Of a DNA stretch of 64,000 nt, positions 16,836-25,001 are shown in pieces. Position 1 is the first letter of the stretch. Every line of letters starts with the position of its first letter. Source of the DNA: an uncultured Eubacterium sp. (lineage in GTDB: Bacteria > Bacillota > Clostridia > Lachnospirales > Lachnospiraceae); assembly GCA_910584345.1 (NCBI GenBank), contig CAJTZX010000003.1:62001-126000 (forward strand), read 5' to 3'. The notes beneath the pieces are model-generated. The model made no database searches. It was not told the origin of the DNA and saw only the letters and a list, made by a program, of their open reading frames with translations. Made by a program: the position numbers and the translations under genes.

Positions 16836-17819
16836 TTAACCAAATCTCCCTTCTTTTTTGTATTCCGCAAGTTCTTTTGCAAAATAGCTGATATAAATAT
16901 CCGCGCCTGCCCGATAAGCGCAAACCGCTGTCTCCATAACAATCGCTTCTTCCTGCATAAAGCCCGCGGCTGCTGCAGCCTTTATCATTGCATATTCACC
17001 GCTAACACTGTATGCAGCCACCGGAACGTCTACCGCATCACGTATTTCACGAATCAGATCTGCATAAGCCATCGCCGGCTTAACCATTACAATATCCGCG
17101 CCTTCTTCCACATCCAAAGCTGCTTCTTTCAGCGCTTCTCTGCGGTTATGGTAATCCATCTGATAGGCTCTGCGGTCGCCAAATGCAGGCGCCGAATCTG
17201 CCGCATCACGAAACGGCCCATAAAAAGAAGACGCATACTTTACAGAATATGCCATAATTGGCAAATGTTCAAATCTGTTTTTGTCCAAAGCCCTTCGGAT
17301 CGCTGCCACCCTGCCATCCATCATATCTGAAGGAGCAATCAAATCAGCTCCGGCCTGCGCCTGTGATACCGCAATGCGTGCCAGATATTCCAGCGTCCTA
17401 TCATTATCTACTTCTTCCCCACACAAAATGCCGCAATGCCCATGCGATGTGTATTCACACATGCACAAATCTGTAATACAATACAGCTGCGGAAAATCCT
17501 GCTTTGCCTTTTGCAGAGCACGCTGGATAATTCCATCTTCAGCATATGCGCCGCTTCCGATATCATCTTTTTGCCTTGGAGTGCCAAAAAACATAACAGA
17601 ACATACGCCTGCATCCAATAGCTGCGACAGCTTTTCACCCATACGGTCGATACTCCAACGATACTGGCCCGGCATAGATGGAATTTCTTCTTTTTTATCT
17701 ATACCCTCAATGATAAAAATCGGATAAACCAAAGAAGACGCATCCATACGTGTCTCGCGCACCATCTTACGAAGTAACGGATGCATTCGCAGACGTCTCG
17801 GTCTTTTCATCAATTCCAT
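16836..17819 (-). CDS. hemB: Delta-aminolevulinic acid dehydratase (porphobilinogen synthase)
   Basis: This 327-residue enzyme joins two 5-aminolevulinate molecules to porphobilinogen. The Zn-binding cysteines are in DLCMCEYTSHGHCG. The two substrate-binding lysines are in AYSVKYASSFYGPF and MVKPAMAY. AGGAGG lies 8 bases before the ATG at 17819, which overlaps the end of cobA/hemD by 10 bases. The overlap and spacing show one transcript from cobA/hemD to hemL. Confidence 0.98.
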   Translation of the reverse strand: MELMKRPRRLRMHPLLRKMVRETRMDASSLVYPIFIIEGIDKKEEIPSMPGQYRWSIDRMGEKLSQLLDAGVCSVMFFGTPRQKDDIGSGAYAEDGIIQRALQKAKQDFPQLYCITDLCMCEYTSHGHCGILCGEEVDNDRTLEYLARIAVSQAQAGADLIAPSDMMDGRVAAIRRALDKNRFEHLPIMAYSVKYASSFYGPFRDAADSAPAFGDRRAYQMDYHNRREALKEAALDVEEGADIVMVKPAMAYADLIREIRDAVDVPVAAYSVSGEYAMIKAAAAAGFMQEEAIVMETAVCAYRAGADIYISYFAKELAEYKKEGRFG

Positions 17820-19408
17820 CCTGTTTGCCTCCTTTTTTCACTCAGCTGTACGGCTTTCTCTGCCATACTTTCTACCGTTTCTATTTCCGCTATCTGCACA
17901 CGCATACCATAAGTCAAAGCCTGATCCGCTGTCATCTGCCCAATACAGACTGCACACATCTTTGTATAATCCGCTCCTTCTGTCAGCTGTACGAACCCAC
18001 GTACGGCAGAGGCGCTTGTAAACATCACCATATCTATCATGCCCTGATCTATCATTTGCTTCATACAGGCGCTATCCTCATACTCCATATCCGGCTGTGT
18101 TTGCCCTTTGCACGGTTTTGTGTAAATCGTGTCATAAATCGCAAGATCTGTCACTTGGATCTGCTTATCGCCTTGTATGAGGTTCACCAATTCTGGATTT
18201 CCCATAGCCGAACGAAGCAGCAGCACCCGGCTGCCTTCGGCAGCTGACTCATGAATCAGTTTCCCAAGTGCGGCGCTGTTATACCGTTTTGGCATCAGCT
18301 TCGGGCGCAAGCCGCGCTTTTTTAACGCTTCTTTCGTGGCATTGCCGATCACAGCCAGTTTTATCGAGCCAATGCAGCGCACATCCATCTCCATTCGGTC
18401 TAACAGTTCAAAAAAATAATCTACGCCCGCAGGAGAAGTAAAAACCATATATTCATACTTCATAATCTCAGACAGTATTTCTCCAAGCTGCTCCTCGCAA
18501 TTCTTGATCTGCGTATCAATCGAAGGCATTTCCATGACTTCGGCGCCAAGCTGCTGTAACGTCTGTGTGAATGCTTTACTGCGCGTTCTGGGCCTTGTGA
18601 CAACGATTCGGCTCCCGGACAGAGGCAGTTTTTCCCGCCAGGCATATCTTCTCCCGCAAGCTGCTGTTTTGCCAATCACAATAACTGCGGGAGCTTTCAA
18701 ATTCCTTTGGCATACTTCCCCCTCCAGCTGCGCTAAATCCGAAATAACGCTTCTGTGCCTTGCACCGGTACCCTGCTCAATGACCGCAGCCGGTGTATCA
18801 GGGGACATTCCTGCCTGTAAAAAGCCTGAAACAATCTCATGCAGCGCAGACATCCCCATTAAAAATACATACGTCCCCCCTGCACGCAGCAACGCCTGAA
18901 AATCAATATCCAACGGCTCATCCTGCTTTTTATGCCCTGTTAAAATATGCACCCCGGAGGACATCCCCCGGTATGTAACCGGAATTCCTGCATACGCAGG
19001 AACAGCCAGCGCCGATGTAACACCCGGCACAATCTCATAAGGAATCTGATGTCTTATAAGCAGTTCCAGCTCTTCCCCGCCTCTGCCGAATAAAAACGGA
19101 TCTCCACCTTTTAATCGTACCACCAGCCTTCCCATTTGTGCCTGCTCTAAAATGAGCTGATTGATCTCCTCTTGCTTTGCCGAATGCCTGCCGGCACGCT
19201 TCCCTACTGGTATTTTTTCCGCTGTCTGCGGAATCATAGAATAGATCCCCGGCCCGATCAGCGCATCATAGATAACCGTCTGAGCCCGCTGCAGCACACA
19301 CAAGCCTTTGATCGTCAAAAGCCCCGGATCCGCTGGGCCTGCACCGACAAAATACACTTTTCCAGGTTTTTTAGCCTGGTCCGGCTTTCTATTTGAATCA
19401 TTCATCAT
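17810..19408 (-). CDS. cobA-hemD: Fused uroporphyrinogen-III C-methyltransferase / uroporphyrinogen-III synthase
   Basis: This 532-residue fusion has two enzymes. Residues about 17-255 are a SUMT: VGAGPADPGLLT, RLKGGDPFLFGRGGEE and PGVTSALAVPAYAGIPVTYRG. This half adds two SAM methyl groups to uroporphyrinogen III and makes precorrin-2. Residues about 265-525 are uroporphyrinogen-III synthase (VVTRPRTRSKAF, FTSPAGVDYFFE, LLLRSAMGN). Fusions of this type are usual in Clostridia that send tetrapyrrole flux to siroheme and cobalamin. ATGs at 19408 and 19405 are adjacent; GGAAAGGA lies about 12 bases upstream. It heads the cobA/hemD-hemB-hemL operon. Confidence 0.97.
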   Translation of the reverse strand: MMNDSNRKPDQAKKPGKVYFVGAGPADPGLLTIKGLCVLQRAQTVIYDALIGPGIYSMIPQTAEKIPVGKRAGRHSAKQEEINQLILEQAQMGRLVVRLKGGDPFLFGRGGEELELLIRHQIPYEIVPGVTSALAVPAYAGIPVTYRGMSSGVHILTGHKKQDEPLDIDFQALLRAGGTYVFLMGMSALHEIVSGFLQAGMSPDTPAAVIEQGTGARHRSVISDLAQLEGEVCQRNLKAPAVIVIGKTAACGRRYAWREKLPLSGSRIVVTRPRTRSKAFTQTLQQLGAEVMEMPSIDTQIKNCEEQLGEILSEIMKYEYMVFTSPAGVDYFFELLDRMEMDVRCIGSIKLAVIGNATKEALKKRGLRPKLMPKRYNSAALGKLIHESAAEGSRVLLLRSAMGNPELVNLIQGDKQIQVTDLAIYDTIYTKPCKGQTQPDMEYEDSACMKQMIDQGMIDMVMFTSASAVRGFVQLTEGADYTKMCAVCIGQMTADQALTYGMRVQIAEIETVESMAEKAVQLSEKRRQTGWN

Positions 19409-19490
19409 GCAAATTTCAAATCCTTTCCAAAATGTAGTCCTGTTTGCAAAAACGATGGAACATGAATTTTTACAGTCATTTTCAATTCAA

Positions 19491-19518
19491 ATTATATCAT
19501 TTTTTTCAATGAATTCAA
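19491..19518 (-). promoter_or_regulatory. Sigma-A promoter of cobA/hemD-hemB-hemL
   Basis: On the minus strand TTGAAT (19513-19518) and TATAAT (19491-19496) are 16 bases apart, about 80 bases upstream of the ATG. No cobalamin riboswitch is visible in this short leader. Confidence 0.65.
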
Positions 19519-19660
19519 GTTTTTTACAGCTCACGTGCAAATGAATCCAGTTACTTTTCACGGGGTGGAGAAAGTAACCATCGCTATGCAAACCAAAATA
19601 AAATTCCAGTCTTGATTATTTTCTCAGACGCTTTTATACTATATCTTAAAGGACATTATC

Positions 19661-20671
19661 ATGCAAAGCAGAAGGAGGCCACTATTGAAAACGATCCAAA
19701 CATCTGTCATTACAAATTCTATCCGGCGCTTTTATCAAAAGCGGCTGTTTCTGCCTGCCTTTTATCTGCTGTTTCTGACAGTTGTATGGTTTGCAGCTCC
19801 AATATCACAATTAGTTTTGCCTCACCAGCTGTCATCTGAGGTCCCCTTTCGCGAACTTCGCAACAATCGTTCCCGTTATATCCAGACTACGCTTACAAAT
19901 CTGCATTTTACTGGATACATACAAAAAGTTCTGGGTTATACAAACGGCTACTATTACTATACATTTCAAGACGGCCAGTGTATTTTCGTTCTGTTAGCGC
20001 CTGCCACCTGTAAAAAAGGCTCCCCGGACATTGAACGTCTGCAAGTCCGTGTACATGTCATCCGCCATTTTGAAGAATATGACACCTTGACACATATGCT
20101 TGCCGAAGATCTAAATTGGACAGCCTCAGGAATCCGCAGCCGTGCGCCGGATTATCTGCTGAGTGAACCGGGTTTTCATAAATTTCTTTCTTTATTGCTG
20201 CTAGGATTTTATTTTGCAAGCGGAGCATATGCATTGGCCAATATTTTTATGTCCGCCATATGCATCCTGTTTCCGATCTTTGCACCGGCCTGTCAAAGAC
20301 TTCGATTATATGGCAGCCCTAAAAAACTGCTCCTGCAGGCTGAAAAAGAACTTGTCTCCTGTTTCACTCAAAAACAAGTGTCATCAGAGGAAAAAATGTT
20401 TCTTACAACTGACTTTTTTCTCTTACTTTCCGAAAACCAGATTGTAATCATGCCTGTCCGGGAAATCATTGAGGCTTATAAACGTTCTACACTGCACAAG
20501 TTTTTTTGGCATCCTTCGTTTATATCTCATACACTGCTTATTACAGCAAAACGACACGTCCACATTCAATGTAAAAATATGAAGGAATCTGATATTGACC
20601 GTATGATACATGCATTGCAGGCATCCAAACATCAGATACCTATCAGTTTTCATGAAAAGAAGCGCCAATAA
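19661..20671 (+). CDS. Membrane protein of unknown function
   Basis: This 336-residue protein (328 from the alternative start) has a membrane segment at about 29-53 (FYLLFLTVVWFAAPISQLVL), an extracytoplasmic domain of about 120 residues with GYTNGYYYYTF, and a strongly hydrophobic region at about 170-215 that holds one or two more segments. A cytoplasmic C-terminal domain of about 110 residues follows. No family is recognised. Two starts compete: ATG 19661 (AAAGGA, 7-base gap) and TTG 19685 with a near-perfect AGAAGGAGG and a 6-base gap. It stands alone on the plus strand, and a shared terminator separates it from the convergent DUF1002 gene. Confidence 0.75.
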   Translation: MQSRRRPLLKTIQTSVITNSIRRFYQKRLFLPAFYLLFLTVVWFAAPISQLVLPHQLSSEVPFRELRNNRSRYIQTTLTNLHFTGYIQKVLGYTNGYYYYTFQDGQCIFVLLAPATCKKGSPDIERLQVRVHVIRHFEEYDTLTHMLAEDLNWTASGIRSRAPDYLLSEPGFHKFLSLLLLGFYFASGAYALANIFMSAICILFPIFAPACQRLRLYGSPKKLLLQAEKELVSCFTQKQVSSEEKMFLTTDFFLLLSENQIVIMPVREIIEAYKRSTLHKFFWHPSFISHTLLITAKRHVHIQCKNMKESDIDRMIHALQASKHQIPISFHEKKRQ

Positions 20672-20678
20672 ATACCAA

Positions 20679-20730
20679 AAACTTACCCCATTTACAGCGT
20701 CAGATGAAATGCTGCAAATGGGGTAAGTTT
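20679..20730. terminator. Bidirectional terminator between convergent genes
   Basis: AAACTTACCCCATTT (20679-20693) pairs with AAATGGGGTAAGTTT (20716-20730), extended by CAGC/GCTG. T-rich flanks occur on both strands. It ends the plus-strand membrane protein gene and the minus-strand unit that finishes with DUF1002. Confidence 0.85.
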
Positions 20731-20749
20731 CTTAGATTTTTAAGTGAAA

Positions 20750-22036
20750 CTAAAAAAGATTTTTAAAAAATTGAATGATAGCATCCAGCAATTGTTTGAA
20801 AAATGCTGCAATTTTACTCAAAAAACCGCTGCTGCTCTCCATTTCCTTTATAGAGTCATAAATAGATCCTGCCTGTTCCAACAGGCTGTCAATATTGATA
20901 TCCAAAGAACCGATCTTTTCCATCAGCGCTGTGATACGTTCTTTTTCGCTGTCACTCAATGAAATTTCAAATTTATCACAGGCTTCTGATATTACCTCCT
21001 GGATTTTTTCTTTACTTTGCAGACCGCCTTCTACCACTTTCTGCTTTACATATGCAATAAATTCTTCTGTCTGTACATCCTCTCCAAGGCTTTCGTTTAA
21101 TTCACCGGTTACTACAATTTCATTCATGGCCGCATCCAGACTTTCCGTATCGATTGCTTCCTCTTCCATATCGGCATATGCTTTCATTGCACCGATCAAA
21201 GCAGCCGTTCCGGATAGCGGAAAAGGCCCTGCTATAATAACATCTGCGTCTTCCAGCCCAGCTGTTGCCAACGCATTTTTGTACATCCCGATCGTACAGT
21301 AAGAAATATTTTTCGTAGATATATGGATACCGTCTCCTTTCTCACGCTTTACAATCACGACCGAAGATAACGCCCTTGTTCCAATAATAGAAGCATCCAG
21401 ATAAGCATCCAAATACTGGTGTTCTTCTTCATTTGTCACAGTCACAACCTGATACTGATCCAAATTGCCCGGATCGATACCCATCAAATTTAGAACCGTA
21501 TTTTTCTGCTCCTGATTCAAATTTGCACCAAGCGCAAGATACGGCTTATCTTTTTTTGTAATGACAACATGGTCATCCTGCTCATCCTCGATCGTAATAT
21601 CGGCGCTTACTTTCGTATCATTCTCACTGATATTGGCATTAACCTGCGGGCGTTCCTTATTTGTGTCTTCTGCTCCCGCTGCATTTTGTCCGCTTTCATC
21701 CGGCTGTATGCCTTGCTCTGTACCTGTCACCTTAGATCCCTGATCTGCACCATCCGGCTGTACCTTTTGACTCGCATCGTCCGGCTGCACGTCTCCATTT
21801 GCGTCATTTGACTGTGTATTTGCGTCTGTATCCTGCATTTGTACATTCTGTCCGGTTTCCGTAAAATCTGTCTCATTTACGGACGTATTGATCTGTATAT
21901 CGGCGCTGCCAAACAGTACACAACCATCCGCATCATGCGTCACAGCTGCCCGGATATCGCTGCCTGCCGCCAAACTGACCATACCGGCAAGCAGCAAAGC
22001 CAAACATTTTTTCCATTTTTTATTTTTTCCAGACAT
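20750..22036 (-). CDS. Secreted DUF1002 family protein
   Basis: This 428-residue protein has a classical signal peptide (KKWKKCLALLLAGMVSLAAG, then IRAAV). A low-complexity linker at about 35-130 is rich in Asp, Gln, Asn, Ala and Gly, with repeated units such as NGDVQPDDAS, SQKVQPDGAD and TEQGIQPDES. The DUF1002 core follows at about 150-300 (YLALGANLNQEQ, then IAGPFPLSGTAALIGA) and a helical C-terminus. The role of DUF1002 proteins is not established. The start chosen is ATG 22036 with AAAGGA 9 bases upstream; 22045 is also possible. It follows the hydrolase by 22 bases and is the last gene of the unit before the terminator at 20679-20730. Confidence 0.82.
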   Translation of the reverse strand: MSGKNKKWKKCLALLLAGMVSLAAGSDIRAAVTHDADGCVLFGSADIQINTSVNETDFTETGQNVQMQDTDANTQSNDANGDVQPDDASQKVQPDGADQGSKVTGTEQGIQPDESGQNAAGAEDTNKERPQVNANISENDTKVSADITIEDEQDDHVVITKKDKPYLALGANLNQEQKNTVLNLMGIDPGNLDQYQVVTVTNEEEHQYLDAYLDASIIGTRALSSVVIVKREKGDGIHISTKNISYCTIGMYKNALATAGLEDADVIIAGPFPLSGTAALIGAMKAYADMEEEAIDTESLDAAMNEIVVTGELNESLGEDVQTEEFIAYVKQKVVEGGLQSKEKIQEVISEACDKFEISLSDSEKERITALMEKIGSLDINIDSLLEQAGSIYDSIKEMESSSGFLSKIAAFFKQLLDAIIQFFKNLF

Positions 22037-22058
22037 TCCAGCCATTCCTTTCCATTTC

Positions 22059-23045
22059 CTATTTCTGCATCCGCTTTTTACACCACTGATAAATATCTTC
22101 AAACACTTGCTCTCTATCTGTTTCCTGCAAAATCTCATGACGATCGTTTTCGTACAGCTTCATTTTTACATCACGGATTCCCGCCTGGCGATACTGGGCA
22201 TATGCCTTTTTAACGCCTTCTCCAAAATTTCCTACCGGGTCTTCTTTCCCCGCTATAAAAAATACCGGGAGATTTTTTCGGATCCTGCGTATATATTTCA
22301 TCTGATTCGCATACCGTACGGTAGAAAACAGTCCATAATAGCCATTTACTGTAAAAACAAACGTACAGCGTGGATCATTATAATATGCCCTTACGCTTTC
22401 TTCGTTTTTTGAAAGCCAACTTCTTGCTGGTTCTGCTCCGGTTTTATCAAATTGTGCATACGATTTACCAAAAGCTGCATTTGTCAGAAAACTACTGCGA
22501 TAATGACCGCCGCGAAACGTACGAATCAAGCCACAGGCAAACATTCCAAAACAAGTCGCTACATCCGGCTGGCTTCCGGTGCCGCAAATAATAGCGCCTG
22601 TTACCTCTTCGCTATGCAGCGTCAAATATCTGCGTAACAGAAAGGAACCCATGCTGTGTCCGAGAATAAAATATGGACAATCCGGATACTGGCTGCGTAT
22701 AATACGAGTCACCTGAAAAATATCCGCAACAACAGTCTCAGATGGCTTTTTTTCCGTAAAATATCCCCATTCCGATTCTTCACTGACAGATGCCCCATGT
22801 CCCAAATGATCGTGACCAACAACTAAAAACCCCCGCTTAGCCATATAAACAGCAAACTCATGATATCGTTCGATATATTCCACCATTCCATGCGATATCT
22901 GCATAACCGCACGAACTTTGCGATTGGCGGGCAGCCATTTTACAGCATGTATTTTCGTCTTTCCATCTTTTGACAAAAATTGAAATGTTTCCTGCATGAC
23001 ATGCCCTTTTGTCTCCTCTTCACTCATAGTTTTTTCATTATCCAT
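22059..23045 (-). CDS. Alpha/beta hydrolase, lysophospholipase/monoacylglycerol-lipase-like
   Basis: This 328-residue serine hydrolase has the nucleophile elbow GHSMGS near residue 116, the oxyanion-region HGMVEY in VMQISHGMVEYIERY, and GHDHLGHGAS. The acid is in AGKEDPVGN and the catalytic His probably in YENDRHEIL. The architecture matches the YtpA/PldB-type family that acts on lysophospholipids or monoacylglycerols. No signal peptide is seen, so it is probably cytoplasmic. The start could be ATG 23045 or GTG 23057. The gene lies 42 bases after the MCP-like gene and just before DUF1002, probably on one transcript. Confidence 0.9.
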   Translation of the reverse strand: MDNEKTMSEEETKGHVMQETFQFLSKDGKTKIHAVKWLPANRKVRAVMQISHGMVEYIERYHEFAVYMAKRGFLVVGHDHLGHGASVSEESEWGYFTEKKPSETVVADIFQVTRIIRSQYPDCPYFILGHSMGSFLLRRYLTLHSEEVTGAIICGTGSQPDVATCFGMFACGLIRTFRGGHYRSSFLTNAAFGKSYAQFDKTGAEPARSWLSKNEESVRAYYNDPRCTFVFTVNGYYGLFSTVRYANQMKYIRRIRKNLPVFFIAGKEDPVGNFGEGVKKAYAQYRQAGIRDVKMKLYENDRHEILQETDREQVFEDIYQWCKKRMQK

Positions 23046-23087
23046 CAGGCTTTGCACCTTTCCTTTCCTGCAAAAATCAGCAGCTCT

Positions 23088-24089
23088 TCAGCCTCTCATA
23101 CTTTCAATCAATTGATCTACAATATGCTCCAGCTCCTTACGCGCCTCCTGCTCACTCATAAAGCTGTCTCCGATCCTTTCAATATCAGATAACGTTTGGT
23201 GCTGCAATGCATCGATATGCTGACTGCTTTGTGATATTTTTTTAATATAATCCGATATAGCTGCGGCCTTTTCCAAATAATGACGTTCTGCTGCTCTTGT
23301 ACAAATCTCATCTTGCTGCGTAATGTTCTTTGAAAGCCTTGAAATAGACAGATTTGTATCCTTACTGGCTTTCATCAACGCCGCTACCTGCTCATCGATC
23401 TGATGAATCCGCTTTTCCAGATCATTTAATTGCCTGTTCACAGTTGCCGCAGCACGCTCATAAGCACTAGACAGCATACGCACATCTTCCGCAGCTTCCA
23501 CAAAACTCTTGCCGCTGTCACCCATACGCCCTGCCTCAATCGCACAATTTAGCGAAGAAACTGTCATCTGCTTTGCATATTCCATCATATGATCTACTTC
23601 TGCATGTATCGCTTCTGCATCACTCTTCAAAGCTGTTTTTGTCTCCTGCAGCACAGTAACCGGCTCGATACTGTTCTTATTTTCTTCCACAATCACTGCC
23701 ATCTGCTCGATCTGCCTGCCTGCAACTTCCTGTAGTTTCCTCTTGTCCTGCTCTTCATCTTCCATCTGTCCGCGCATACTCGTCAGCTCCATAGCAAGCT
23801 GTTCCAGTACTTTCATACTCTCCCCAGCTTCTTCCAACGTATCATACGACTGACTTACAATTTTAGTCAACTCCTTATCCATCTCTCCCTGAGCTGTAAT
23901 CTGCGATTCAAAATGCGGTAGCATCTGTTGTGTATAATTCTGCACATTGCTCACCTGCATTTGCACATCTTCCAGCTGATACTGGGTCATATTTAGTTTT
24001 TCCTCTAATTCTCTCGTCAATTCCTGTTTTTTTCCAAACACAGTATAAAATCCCCCTGCTGTAATAATTGGCCTGGATTCAGAAAACAT
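23088..24089 (-). CDS. Soluble, divergent MCP-like signalling protein
   Basis: This 333-residue protein is almost wholly helical with no membrane segment. A degenerate chemoreceptor tip is visible at about residues 176-215: SLNCAIEAGRMGDSGKSFVEAAEDVRMLSS in two pieces, where canonical tips read LNAxIEAARAGExGKGFxVVAxEVRxLA. Changes at the interaction tip make normal CheA/CheW binding doubtful. The frame runs open to 24200, but a strong promoter at 24111-24139 lies inside it. The ATG at 24089 is the first start after the predicted mRNA start and leaves a leader of about 15 bases with little ribosome site. It heads the unit MCP-like, hydrolase, DUF1002. Confidence 0.8.
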   Translation of the reverse strand: MFSESRPIITAGGFYTVFGKKQELTRELEEKLNMTQYQLEDVQMQVSNVQNYTQQMLPHFESQITAQGEMDKELTKIVSQSYDTLEEAGESMKVLEQLAMELTSMRGQMEDEEQDKRKLQEVAGRQIEQMAVIVEENKNSIEPVTVLQETKTALKSDAEAIHAEVDHMMEYAKQMTVSSLNCAIEAGRMGDSGKSFVEAAEDVRMLSSAYERAAATVNRQLNDLEKRIHQIDEQVAALMKASKDTNLSISRLSKNITQQDEICTRAAERHYLEKAAAISDYIKKISQSSQHIDALQHQTLSDIERIGDSFMSEQEARKELEHIVDQLIESMRG

Positions 24090-24110
24090 ATTTGCATGGC
24101 CTACGCGTAC

Positions 24111-24139
24111 ATTATAACCTTCTTTCCTTTTGAAATCAA
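24111..24139 (-). promoter_or_regulatory. Strong sigma-A promoter of the MCP-like unit
   Basis: On the minus strand TTGATT (24134-24139) and a perfect TATAAT (24111-24116) are exactly 17 bases apart. It decides the start of the MCP-like gene and predicts a very short leader. Confidence 0.75.
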
Positions 24140-24175
24140 CTAAAAGCAAGTGCATTTTATTGAATAAACAGACAA

Positions 24176-24220
24176 AACTCCGGCTCTTTGCAGAAAGCAA
24201 GCTTTCAATGAGCCGGAGTT
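24176..24220 (-). terminator. Terminator of the MazG/NDT-like/HIT unit
   Basis: AACTCCGGCTC (24176-24186) and GAGCCGGAGTT (24210-24220) form a perfect 11-bp stem. It encloses a second small stem (GAAAGC/GCTTTC, 24193-24206). On the minus strand TTTTGTCTGTTT follows. It lies 70 bases after the HIT gene stop. Confidence 0.85.
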
Positions 24221-24291
24221 CATATAGATTTGTACAACTTCTAATACAAATTAAAAATACTAATTAGAAACTACTAATTGCAAATTTATAA

Positions 24292-24924
24292 TTAAAATAC
24301 TAATTTCTTCTTGCACTCGTCAATCAGTTTTGGAATCCATAATTCATTATTGATTCCGGTACGCCAATCCCATTCTTCACAATCGACAATCTCTGATAGG
24401 CATTTGCGAAAATATTGATGTACATTTACCGGAGATGTGTTGATCTTTGCAGTCATTTTTCCTTCTCTGTATTCTGCTATTAACAAATAATTCTGCGGCG
24501 CTTTGTATTCATCCTGCGGCGTTATCGAAATTTTTTGCTGTCGATCTTCCCAGTCAATATAATTATAAAATCCCAAATCACCTTCTATCACATGTATATG
24601 ACAGTGCGTGATACTGGAGCAGCCGCCGTTTTCCTCTCCACCATGCTCAAAAATGCATAAAGAATCACTGTGATATACACTGGATTTCAGCAATACATCA
24701 AAAAAATGAAAATAACTTTCTTTTTCATTTTTTGATGCTCCCAAAAAAGAAGGGATATGCCTTTTGGTTAATGCCAAAATATAGGGGTATACCTGCGGAC
24801 CATATCCTGGAATTGCCAATATATTGTCATCTGCATAAATAATTCTATGTTTATGACGAAAATAACTGCCAAAAACAGTTTTTACAATATCCGGTTGATC
24901 TATTTCAGCACAGAAAATACACAT
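24292..24924 (-). CDS. HIT-superfamily-like protein
   Basis: This 210-residue protein begins with CIFC, as many HIT proteins do. At about residues 104-112 it carries THCHIHVIEG, a His-x-His-x-His core of the HIT (nucleotide hydrolase/transferase) type. Residues 150-210 form a C-terminal extension with a SPVNVHQYFR motif. HIT proteins cleave or transfer nucleotidyl groups, so a dinucleotide or nucleotidyl-conjugate substrate is expected. Of two close ATGs, 24924 has CAGGAG at 9 bases, while 24933 has no gap. It is the last gene of a three-gene unit that ends at the hairpin 24176-24220. The specific substrate is unknown. Confidence 0.78.
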   Translation of the reverse strand: MCIFCAEIDQPDIVKTVFGSYFRHKHRIIYADDNILAIPGYGPQVYPYILALTKRHIPSFLGASKNEKESYFHFFDVLLKSSVYHSDSLCIFEHGGEENGGCSSITHCHIHVIEGDLGFYNYIDWEDRQQKISITPQDEYKAPQNYLLIAEYREGKMTAKINTSPVNVHQYFRKCLSEIVDCEEWDWRTGINNELWIPKLIDECKKKLVF

Positions 24925-25001
24925 CTTATTCATCTCCTGAAAAATTGGCAGCCGTCTTAACCAGGTTACACACCATTTTACATTGGCAAAACAAACTGCA
25001 A

